Assembly (NCBI GenBank): GCA_023436615.1
Contig: JAEZIO010000078.1
Span: 1 to 6,199 of the forward strand
Source: Pseudomonadota bacterium
Lineage (GTDB): Bacteria; Pseudomonadota; Alphaproteobacteria; Sphingomonadales; Sphingomonadaceae
Reading direction: 5' to 3'
Length of the DNA stretch: 6,199 nucleotides
Made by a program: the position numbers and the translations under genes. Below, piece after piece: positions 1 to 5,596 of the stretch. Below the pieces are notes generated by a model, which saw only the letters and a list, made by a program, of their open reading frames with translations, did not search any database and was not told the DNA's origin. Numbering within the stretch: the first letter of the stretch is position 1; each line of letters opens with the position of its first letter.

Positions 1-549
1 GAGCAAGTCAGTCACGACCCATCCCACTACGCCGAGCTTCATCACCACGACCAACAAGATCTTCGATGCGGCTCCGACAATGACCGAAGTCAACGACAGC
101 CATACGAATCGGCGGAGATCCTCACGAGCCTGAGCGACCCACATCGCGAAAGTGGACGACGCAGGTTGGAATCCGATGGCCAGCAGCTCGATTCCCCAGA
201 TGTATCCCGCGACGCCGAGGAAGGTCGGCACAGAGAGTGCCACTGCCGCCGCCACCACACCGATGGCAAGGGGCAATACCAGGTAGCAGTAGGTGCCGAT
301 GAGACGAAGCAGCGCCGGTCCGTTGTCTTCACCTCGCGCTGCTGCGCGAACGATCAACTGAATGAAGGGGGTGGCGATCATCGCGGTCAGTAGCAGCGCT
401 GCCGCTGACAACGTCGATGCCGCACCGTATTCATCCGGCGGCATTGCGTGAGTGACGAAAGGCAGGATCAGCAGGCCGACCCCACGTTGGAGTCCCGCGA
501 GCACGATGTACGTTGCGGCTGCCCGCCCGGTGATTCCGATCCGCGCCAT
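1..549 (-). CDS. Wzx-type polysaccharide flippase, N-terminal part (cut by left window edge)
   Basis: Open frame of 183 codons reading off the left edge with no stop. The protein is very hydrophobic, with likely membrane helices near residues 11-33, 44-66, 84-106, 110-130 and 147-169, separated by short charged loops (for example ARGEDN at 71-76 and AREDLRR at 141-147). The N-terminus (a GRAAATY stretch, then LAGLQRGVGLLILP and a DEYGAAS loop at 40-46) matches the first two helices of the MATE/MOP-type polysaccharide exporters. These usually have 12-14 helices and about 400-500 residues, so well under half is visible. Known role of the family: moving undecaprenyl-linked repeat units from the inner to the outer face of the membrane. 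The ATG at 547-549 lies 19 bases after the SDR stop; an in-frame GTG two codons earlier (553-555) is a possible alternative start. The ribosome site is weak, so translation may depend on the upstream gene. The exact subfamily is inferred. Confidence 0.8.
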   Translation of the reverse strand, partial: MARIGITGRAAATYIVLAGLQRGVGLLILPFVTHAMPPDEYGAASTLSAAALLLTAMIATPFIQLIVRAAARGEDNGPALLRLIGTYCYLVLPLAIGVVAAAVALSVPTFLGVAGYIWGIELLAIGFQPASSTFAMWVAQAREDLRRFVWLSLTSVIVGAASKILLVVVMKLGVVGWVVTDLL

Positions 550-568
550 GTTCACTGAGCTCGCGGTG

Positions 569-1294
569 TCATTCCGAGCCCAACCGAGCGGTCGCTCCGC
601 CATCAACGACGAGGACGGACCCGGTGATGAAGGTCGCGTCGTCGCCGATTAAGAACGACACCGCTCCCGCCACGTCGCTCGGTTTGCCGATGCGGCCCAG
701 TGCCGTCCGCTGGCATAGCACCGCCATTCGCTCCTCGGCGGAGGCTTTTCCCCACCGCGCGAAACCCTCGCGCAGCTTTGCGGTGTCGATCGCGCCTGGC
801 GCCACGGCGTTGACGCGAATCGCCGGTCCGAGATCGAGGGCCGCCGAGCGCACCCAGCCTTCCAAAGCGGCCTTTGTCGTGGCGTACGCGGTGATCCCCC
901 CGGTGGTGGCCCGGGCGTGGACGCTACTGATGACCACGACAGACCCGTCGTTGGACGCAAGACTGCCGCGCATGCTCGAGACCAGCGCGTCGACGGCGAC
1001 CACGTTGACGCGCAGCGCGTCAGACCATCCTGCGGATGAGGTTGCGCCTGCTCCGCCGATTGGCTGCACTGCTCCGTTGTGAACCACCGCTTTGAGGTCG
1101 TACTCGTTGGCCAGCCGGCCGCCCACGTCGATGAGTTGATCGGTGTCGCTCAGGTCTATGCGGATGTCCACATCCGCTTCGGGAGCGGTGTTCTGGTCGA
1201 TTCCGATGGCCAGGTAACCGTCCTTGCGTACGCGTTGGCACAGCGCAGCGCCGATCCCGCCGGCAGCGCCGGTGATGACGACCGCAGCCGTCAC
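569..1294 (-). CDS. SDR-family NAD(P)-dependent oxidoreductase
   Basis: A 241-residue classical short-chain dehydrogenase with a full Rossmann fold. The dinucleotide motif TGAAGGIG is at 8-15. An Asp at the end of the second strand (GID, residue 33) favours NAD(H) over NADP(H). The usual NNAG motif is HNGA at 72-75. The catalytic set looks complete: Asn97, Ser124, Tyr137 and Lys141 (YATTK), with the standard 13-residue Ser-Tyr spacing. PGAIDT at 166-171 and a C-terminal FITGSVLVVDGG are typical. The start is a GTG whose bases overlap the stop of the upstream dehydrogenase (GTGA), with GAGGAG eight bases upstream, so it is probably translationally coupled. Members act on sugars, keto acids and many other substrates, so sequence does not give the substrate. 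By context it probably oxidises, reduces or epimerises an intermediate of the residue that the neighbouring cytidylyltransferase activates. This is inferred from gene order only. Confidence 0.92.
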   Translation of the reverse strand: MTAAVVITGAAGGIGAALCQRVRKDGYLAIGIDQNTAPEADVDIRIDLSDTDQLIDVGGRLANEYDLKAVVHNGAVQPIGGAGATSSAGWSDALRVNVVAVDALVSSMRGSLASNDGSVVVISSVHARATTGGITAYATTKAALEGWVRSAALDLGPAIRVNAVAPGAIDTAKLREGFARWGKASAEERMAVLCQRTALGRIGKPSDVAGAVSFLIGDDATFITGSVLVVDGGATARLGSE

Positions 1295-2223
1295 TTCGTC
1301 AACTCCTCGATCAGGAAGTCGACGGCGGCGGCGCTTGCCCGTGCCACACCCTCACGGGTGTTCGAGCCGTTGTGGGCGCCCAATACCACGTTCGGAAGCG
1401 ATCGAAGCGGGCTGTCCAGCGGCAGCGGCTCGACCTCGAACACGTCCAAGGCCGCGCCGGCGAGGCGGTGGGTCGCGAGTGCGTCGATCAGTGCTGTCTC
1501 ATCGACGACCGGACCCCTCGCGACATTCACTAGGTAGGCATCGGGCCGCACCCAGCCGAGGGTCTCCGCGTTGATCAGATGAGCGGTATCGGGGGTCAGC
1601 GGGCAGGCCAGGACGATGAAGCGGCTTGTGCGCATGAGTGTCTCGAGGTCCACGATACCGACGCCGGAAGGGGCCTTTTCGACGAACGGGTCGTAGGCGA
1701 CGACATCCATGTCGAATCCTTTGCCCCGCTTCGCGATCTCTCGGCCGATTGCTCCGAACCCCACCACCCCGAGCCGGTTTCCGGCGAGGGTGAATCCTTC
1801 CCATTTCGGCCACTCACCGCTTCGAACAGCGGAATCGACCGCGAGATAACCGCGCGCCAGATTCAGGATGTAGCCGAACGCCGAGTCGGCGACCTCCTGA
1901 CCGAAGACACCGGGAGTGTTGCGAACCGTCACACCGTGCTGTCGGGCCGCCTCGTGGTCCACCGAATCCATGCCGATTCCCCAGCGAATCACGGTCTTCA
2001 GGTTGCCGGCTCCGGCGAAAAACGAACGGTCGAGCTCATCGTCACCGGCGATGATGCCCACCAGTCGATCACCGTGCGCGAGAAGTTCGGCAGCGGTGAA
2101 TTGTTGGCGCCCAGCGAGATCCGGCGCGACGACCTCGTAACCGAGACTCTCGATGCGCTCGCGGTGGCGCGGGAGCTCGACCTGCATCTGTCGGCAGGTG
2201 ACAAGTATCAGCGGCGCGCTCAT
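1291..2223 (-). CDS. D-isomer-specific 2-hydroxyacid dehydrogenase (phosphoglycerate dehydrogenase-like)
   Basis: A 310-residue protein with the two-domain D-2-hydroxyacid dehydrogenase layout: an N-terminal catalytic half, an inserted NAD-binding domain from about residue 100 to 285, and a C-terminal return helix. The nucleotide loop GFGAIG is at 155-160, and Asp178 (YDP) is in the position that selects NAD. The catalytic Arg-Glu-His set is present: Arg236 in NVARGP, Glu265 in DVFEVEP and His284 in GAHNGS. Substrate-loop residues resemble SerA (RWGIGMDSVD at 80-89). It lacks the C-terminal ACT regulatory domain found in many housekeeping SerA proteins, and it sits between two sugar-pathway genes, so serine synthesis is unlikely to be its job. 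It probably interconverts a 2-hydroxy acid and a 2-keto acid for the polysaccharide. The ATG overlaps the cytidylyltransferase stop (ATGA) with no clear ribosome site of its own, which suggests coupled translation. Family assignment is firm; the substrate is unknown. Confidence 0.92.
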   Translation of the reverse strand: MSAPLILVTCRQMQVELPRHRERIESLGYEVVAPDLAGRQQFTAAELLAHGDRLVGIIAGDDELDRSFFAGAGNLKTVIRWGIGMDSVDHEAARQHGVTVRNTPGVFGQEVADSAFGYILNLARGYLAVDSAVRSGEWPKWEGFTLAGNRLGVVGFGAIGREIAKRGKGFDMDVVAYDPFVEKAPSGVGIVDLETLMRTSRFIVLACPLTPDTAHLINAETLGWVRPDAYLVNVARGPVVDETALIDALATHRLAGAALDVFEVEPLPLDSPLRSLPNVVLGAHNGSNTREGVARASAAAVDFLIEELTK

Positions 2224-2894
2224 GTGTTGATCGCATTGGCCTGGGCGATGGCCGACGCCAACGCGAAATCTTCCTCAGTGTCGATGTCGACCGCCTCCAA
2301 GGCCGACATCTCGAACATGCGTGGGTGGGCGCCGATGCGGTTTCCGCGCTCACGCAACAACTCTGGGGTGAAGATGAAGAAGCAGGAATTCTCGATAAAC
2401 AGTGGAGGTAAGTCCTGAGTACGTAACAGGACCGCCGGATTGTGGTTTACGGGTTGCGTGTCGCCATCCCAGAGTCGGGCCTGCAGCCTGGTGACGCTGA
2501 AGAGGGAGTCGAACTGTCGCCCGGTTGCATTGAATTCGGCCAGGGCTGCCGCGACCGTCTCGGACTTCAGGAACGGGTTGGTCGAGTGGGTCTGCAGGAC
2601 GACATCGGCCTCGACTTGATCGAGTGTGTTGAGCAGAACGTCGTTCATGGCGATGTTGCCGTCACGCAGATGCTCGGGACGAAGAAGCACTTTCACGAGT
2701 GGAAAGTGCTCCTCGCAGTCCTTGATGATGAAGTCGCTGTCGGTGTCGATGACGATAGTGTCGATCTCCGACACGGCGCTCAACGTCCGAATGACGTGGT
2801 GGTAGAGCGGAATTCCGGCCAGTGGGCGGTAGTTCTTCCCTGGCACGCGCTCACTGTTGTGGCGCATCGGGACGATCGCGACGGTGGTGGTCAT
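2220..2894 (-). CDS. CMP-sugar synthetase-like cytidylyltransferase (NeuA/KdsB superfamily)
   Basis: A 224-residue protein of the acylneuraminate/Kdo cytidylyltransferase type, about the usual length for a single-domain enzyme. Known chemistry of the family: CTP plus an acidic sugar gives a CMP-sugar and pyrophosphate in the cytoplasm. The N-terminal nucleotide loop IVPMRHNSERVPGKN (7-21) corresponds to the family's IPARxGSKxxPxKN pattern. RPEHLRDG lies at 72-79. The central LQTHSTNPFL (100-109) replaces the usual LQPTSPLR. The C-terminal DIDTEEDF (203-210) holds the paired Asp residues expected to bind the metal. These deviations suggest a subfamily distinct from classical NeuA. A ribosome site (AGGA, 2899-2902) precedes the ATG, 26 bases after the glycosyltransferase stop, and the gene overlaps the next one by four bases. 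No NeuB-like or KdsA-like synthase is in the window, so sialic, legionaminic, pseudaminic, KDN and Kdo-type substrates all remain possible, as does something else. Confidence 0.88.
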   Translation of the reverse strand: MTTTVAIVPMRHNSERVPGKNYRPLAGIPLYHHVIRTLSAVSEIDTIVIDTDSDFIIKDCEEHFPLVKVLLRPEHLRDGNIAMNDVLLNTLDQVEADVVLQTHSTNPFLKSETVAAALAEFNATGRQFDSLFSVTRLQARLWDGDTQPVNHNPAVLLRTQDLPPLFIENSCFFIFTPELLRERGNRIGAHPRMFEMSALEAVDIDTEEDFALASAIAQANAINT

Positions 2895-2898
2895 TGGT

Positions 2899-2902
2899 TC
2901 CT
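2899..2902 (-). promoter_or_regulatory. Ribosome binding site of the cytidylyltransferase gene
   Basis: AGGA on the minus strand, four bases before the ATG at 2892-2894, inside the 26-base gap after the glycosyltransferase stop. It supports the chosen start and indicates independent initiation at the head of the overlapping three-gene cassette. Confidence 0.6.
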
Positions 2903-2920
2903 ACTAGGGCCGGTCGGTTC

Positions 2921-3877
2921 TTAAGCGTCTTCGGAATATTCGATTTTGAGTCCCGGTTCTGCGGGGACCTCAGCATTATTCGCGTCAGCGGGGTAATAGA
3001 AGCGTTCGCGCAACCGTGCTGATACATGATCTGGCGCCCGGAAACCTTCCCAAGCGCCGATGAATTGAGCGAACCGGAACTGCGGAATGCTCAACACATT
3101 GGTGCGCAGCCGGTGCACCTTGACTGCTTCCTTGTAGTCACTGGCGATGTTCGATAGCGCCAGGCCCACCGCGTTCGGAAGCGACATCTTGGCACCCTCG
3201 ACGATCCGCGCGTACGCCATCGCTTCGCGCCGATAGCGATTGCGGATGATGTTCCAGCTCTCTTCGTGCACATGCACCACCGGGGCGTCCGCGACGTACG
3301 AGATCTTGTGGCCTCGGGCGAGCGCCTTCTTCGCGAAATCAAGGTCTTCGAGGCCGGTTAGCTGCTCGTCGTAAGGTGACTCCTGCCAAACGGATTTCAG
3401 GACTGCGGCATTGGCGTTGTTGCTGAACGGATGGCCCTGATCCCAGATGTTCTGGTGGGGGAACCATTTCAGCATCACCCGCGACTCGGAGAACTTGGAG
3501 CGCTCATCTCCGACTTGACGTCCGTAGGCGATGGCGACTCCTGGCCGGTCGAAGGCGTTGACGATGTGTTCGACGTAGGTGTTGTAGACCGGATAGACGT
3601 GCGCGGAAGCGAACAGCAATATGTCGCCGGTGGCCGCCGCGCATCCGCGGTTCAGCGCTCGCCCGAACGAGAACTCCTCCTTGGCGATGTGCACGATGCG
3701 ACAGCCGGCTGCTTCGGCGATGGCCACGGTGTCATCCGTCGATCCCGAGTCGACCAAGATGATCTCGTCGAGCTTGACCGTCTGCTGTTCCAGTCCGCGC
3801 AGCAGTCGGCCGATGTGCTTGCTTTCGTTGTAAGCGCGGATGACCGCTGACACCCGGCGTGATTTGATCTCGCTCAT
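2921..3877 (-). CDS. Family 2 glycosyltransferase (GT-A fold)
   Basis: A 318-residue soluble glycosyltransferase that should transfer a sugar from a nucleotide donor to a lipid-linked intermediate on the inner membrane face. The N-terminal GT2 motifs are clear: VIRAYNE at 12-18 and the donor-binding VDSGSTDDT at 42-50. Where many GT2 enzymes have a DxD metal motif this one has FASAHVYP (89-96). An S-A-H-x-x-P form at this position occurs in other polysaccharide GT2 proteins as far as I recall, so it is probably functional. The acceptor-side GLEDLDFAKKALARG (175-189) carries the likely catalytic base Asp178 and is followed by HVHEESW (202-208). The C-terminal third (about 230-318) holds aromatic and basic residues (PQFRFAQF, FYYP) and no obvious membrane helix, so peripheral membrane binding is possible. 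The start lies 15 bases after the kinase stop; AAGG abuts the ATG, too close to be an ideal ribosome site, so AGAG further upstream or coupling may serve. Donor and acceptor are not predictable. Confidence 0.9.
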   Translation of the reverse strand: MSEIKSRRVSAVIRAYNESKHIGRLLRGLEQQTVKLDEIILVDSGSTDDTVAIAEAAGCRIVHIAKEEFSFGRALNRGCAAATGDILLFASAHVYPVYNTYVEHIVNAFDRPGVAIAYGRQVGDERSKFSESRVMLKWFPHQNIWDQGHPFSNNANAAVLKSVWQESPYDEQLTGLEDLDFAKKALARGHKISYVADAPVVHVHEESWNIIRNRYRREAMAYARIVEGAKMSLPNAVGLALSNIASDYKEAVKVHRLRTNVLSIPQFRFAQFIGAWEGFRAPDHVSARLRERFYYPADANNAEVPAEPGLKIEYSEDA

Positions 3878-3892
3878 CCTTGGTGGCTCTGG

Positions 3893-5425
3893 CTACTCGA
3901 GAGACTCGCGCTTTCCACCCGCTGGCTTAGTGGCTTCCTTGCTACCTACGCTCTCGGGCTCCGCTACCTTCGTGCCGTTCACTGGCAACGGATCTGGGCT
4001 GCTGGCCGTGGCGGCCGGTTTGTCGGTCGATGCCGCCGGCGATCCCTTGGCGGAATCGCGGCGGTCCTCGCCGTAGTAGCTGTAGCTGTAGTTGTAGCTA
4101 TACTGGTTGCCCCCGCGGGTGGGGGTCATCGTGAACACTGCGCCGAGCACGGTGGCGCCGACATCCCTGAGGTTTCCGATGGCATGCGTCAGGTGGTCGC
4201 GCTTGGTTTGCCCGAACCGTGCCATGACCAGTGCGCCATCGGAATTGGCGGCCAGAATCGCGCCGTCGGTGACGGCGAGCAGTGGCGACGAGTCGACCAC
4301 CACGTAGTCGAAGCGCTCACGAAGTTCGGCGAGTACGTTCTTGGCGGCCTGTGACCCGAGGAGCTCACTGGGGTTTGGCGGGCTGGCACCCGACGTCAGC
4401 ACCGTCAGCCGGGGGAACTTGGTCTTCTGCAACACCTCGTCCAGGGATGCGCCACCGCTGAGCACGGTGCTGAACCCGACCGAGCCGACCAAGTCCAGAT
4501 ACCGGTCCACCGACGGCCGGCGCATATCACCGTCGACGAGGACGACCTCGTGTTCGGCCTCGGCCAACGCGAGTGCGATGTTGATCGCCGTGGTGGATTT
4601 GCCCTCATGCGGCGATGAACTGGTCACCACGATGACGCGAGGCGGGTTGTCGACGGTGAGGAACTGTAGGTTGGTTCGCAGCTTGCGGAACGCCTCCGCG
4701 ATCGACGAATTGTCGCTCTCGAAGCCGATCGCGGGCTCCTTGCGCCGTTCCTTGTCCGTCGGGATGCTGCCGACAAGGCCCACCCCGGTGATCTCTTCGA
4801 GGGTCTCGCGGGCTTTGACCGTGTTGTCCAGCCGGTCGCGAAGGATCGCGAGCCCGATTCCGAGAATCACACCAGCGGCAAGGCCAAGGGCTATATTCCG
4901 GGGTGGATTCGGGATGACGGGAGCCGTCGGGATGGATGCTCGCTGCTCGACGACAACACGTGAATCCGCTTTAGTGCTCCCTTGGGGCGGAGTCTCCAAT
5001 TCGCTTACCATCAGGACGAATTCATCGGACAAGGCATTTGCGATATCACGGGCCCGGACCGGTGACCTATCGAGCACGGAAACGTCGATGAGGACCGTGT
5101 CGGGCTTGGCTGTGGCCTTGATCTTCTCCTTCAGATCCTCGGCTGGCATATCGAGGTTCAGCTTGTCGATCGTGCGTTGGGCAAGCGTTTCACCCATCAG
5201 CAGTTCGGTGTACGACAAAACACGTTCTTGCGAGAAGCGATTTCCCTGATACAGGTCGTTTAGTGACGAACCGGAGGACGTCGACACGAATAATCTCGTT
5301 GAGGCCTGATATTGCGGGGTGGTCGCAAAGGTATACGCCAGCGCGCCCATGACGGCGACGAGCGTCGTCACGCAAACGGTAACCCAACGGGTTCGCAGCA
5401 GTTTCACGAAGTCCTGCAGATTCAT
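3893..5425 (-). CDS. Fused Wzz chain-length regulator and BY-type tyrosine autokinase
   Basis: A 510-residue inner-membrane protein joining the two parts that are separate CpsC/CpsD-like proteins in many Firmicutes. The N-terminal Wzz domain has membrane helix 1 at about 14-34, an external region at about 35-170 with coiled-coil potential, a proline-rich segment (IPTAPVIPNPP, 165-175) and helix 2 at about 177-195. The cytoplasmic kinase has Walker A SSPHEGKSTT (270-279), Walker A' VVLVDGDMRRP (294-304) and Walker B VVVDSSPLL (375-383), plus the SIAEAFRKLRTNLQF stretch (241-255) seen before the P-loop in this family. Six tyrosines fall within 442-451, the expected autophosphorylation cluster, followed by an unusual Pro/Ala/Ser/Lys-rich tail of 59 residues. 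Known role: cycles of autophosphorylation and oligomerisation set polymer length and export. The frame stays open to 5479, but the ATG at 5423-5425 is preferred because AAGGGGG lies five bases upstream and the first helix then begins at the usual distance. Confidence 0.94.
   Translation of the reverse strand: MNLQDFVKLLRTRWVTVCVTTLVAVMGALAYTFATTPQYQASTRLFVSTSSGSSLNDLYQGNRFSQERVLSYTELLMGETLAQRTIDKLNLDMPAEDLKEKIKATAKPDTVLIDVSVLDRSPVRARDIANALSDEFVLMVSELETPPQGSTKADSRVVVEQRASIPTAPVIPNPPRNIALGLAAGVILGIGLAILRDRLDNTVKARETLEEITGVGLVGSIPTDKERRKEPAIGFESDNSSIAEAFRKLRTNLQFLTVDNPPRVIVVTSSSPHEGKSTTAINIALALAEAEHEVVLVDGDMRRPSVDRYLDLVGSVGFSTVLSGGASLDEVLQKTKFPRLTVLTSGASPPNPSELLGSQAAKNVLAELRERFDYVVVDSSPLLAVTDGAILAANSDGALVMARFGQTKRDHLTHAIGNLRDVGATVLGAVFTMTPTRGGNQYSYNYSYSYYGEDRRDSAKGSPAASTDKPAATASSPDPLPVNGTKVAEPESVGSKEATKPAGGKRESLE
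4073..4102 (-). repeat. Hexamer repeat encoding the kinase tyrosine cluster
   Basis: On the plus strand, positions 4076-4099 are four copies of a six-base unit (gtagct, one copy being gtagtt), with gta before and ata after. Read on the minus strand they give alternating Tyr and Ser/Asn codons, ending with two adjacent Tyr. Six-base unit changes would alter the number of Tyr-Ser pairs without breaking the frame. The repeat is mostly explained by the amino-acid pattern, so instability is only a possibility. Confidence 0.7.
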
Positions 5426-5430
5426 CGTGA

Positions 5431-5437
5431 CCCCCTT
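5431..5437 (-). promoter_or_regulatory. Strong Shine-Dalgarno deciding the Wzz/BY-kinase start
   Basis: AAGGGGG on the minus strand, five bases before the ATG at 5423-5425. It is the best ribosome site in the window and places the start 18 codons inside the longest open frame, whose extra residues (basic and unlike a Wzz N-terminus) are probably untranslated leader. Confidence 0.75.
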
Positions 5438-5484
5438 GCCGGCATTCTTCGTGCGAGGAAATTCCGCTCGCCGTCGCAACCCCC

Positions 5485-5502
5485 CGAAAATCGATCTTTT
5501 CG
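5485..5502. repeat. Short inverted repeat in the leader, possible operator
   Basis: Plus strand CGAAAA, six spacer bases, then TTTTCG: perfect six-base arms that stand out as AT-rich in a GC-rich setting. It lies about 60 bases upstream of the Wzz/BY-kinase ATG and just downstream of the candidate -10, a position that would suit repressor binding or a small hairpin in the transcript. No regulator family is recognised. Confidence 0.4.
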
Positions 5503-5596
5503 AGCCTTTGCTCCCGCTGTGCAGCCTATCAACGGAGGCCCTGAGACACCGTGCCGAGTAGATGCCGGGCGACGGCCTCGACCGGCTGTTTGAGAC

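Larger units (their letters stand above)
5426..5596 (-). other. 171-base intergenic leader, candidate promoter region for the Wzz/BY-kinase operon
   Basis: This is the only sizeable non-coding gap in the window; all other junctions are 26 bases or less. On the minus strand it has TTGATA (5527-5532) followed after 18 bases by AAGGCT (5503-5508), one mismatch from the actinobacterial TAnnnT -10 pattern. An alternative -10 is TAGGCT (5523-5528) without a clear -35. An inverted repeat follows at 5485-5502 and then the Shine-Dalgarno. GAGGCC and GGCCTC elements nearer the DUF4012 stop could pair across about 35 bases, but no T-run follows, so I do not call a terminator. Promoter assignment is weak. 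Confidence 0.3.

Noticed and set aside
90..332. Minus-strand 80-codon open frame inside the flippase region
   Set aside because: It is out of frame with the open hydrophobic flippase frame (1-549) and is rich in Arg, Ser and Trp with no plausible product.
1079..1537. Plus-strand open frame across the SDR/dehydrogenase junction
   Set aside because: It is antisense to two well-supported genes and has no domain or clear ribosome site.
1579..2418. Long plus-strand open frame (279 codons) opposite the dehydrogenase and the end of the cytidylyltransferase
   Set aside because: It spans two real overlapping genes with complete catalytic motifs on the other strand, and its translation shows no recognisable domain. 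Antisense open frames are common in GC-rich DNA.
2921..3877. Reading the missing DxD as a dead glycosyltransferase
   Set aside because: All other GT2 motifs are intact, and I recall the S-A-H form at this position in other intact polysaccharide glycosyltransferases.
4341..5249. Long plus-strand open frame (302 codons) opposite the Wzz/BY-kinase
   Set aside because: The product is Ser/Arg/Thr-rich with no domain, while the opposite strand carries Walker motifs and membrane helices. It is a shadow frame.
3893..5425. Walker B variant VDSSP instead of D(S/T)PP as a sign of an inactive kinase
   Set aside because: The key Asp is retained and Walker A, A' and the Tyr cluster are intact, so one Pro-to-Ser change is not good evidence for loss of activity.
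5426..5479. N-terminal extension of the Wzz/BY-kinase to 5479
   Set aside because: The extra 18 codons encode a basic stretch unlike Wzz N-termini, and a strong Shine-Dalgarno lies inside them five bases before a better ATG.
5530..5590. Possible rho-independent terminator after the DUF4012 gene
   Set aside because: GC-rich pairing elements (GAGGCC/GGCCTC, GCCGG/CCGGC) can be drawn, but the loops are long and no T-run follows on the transcribed strand.
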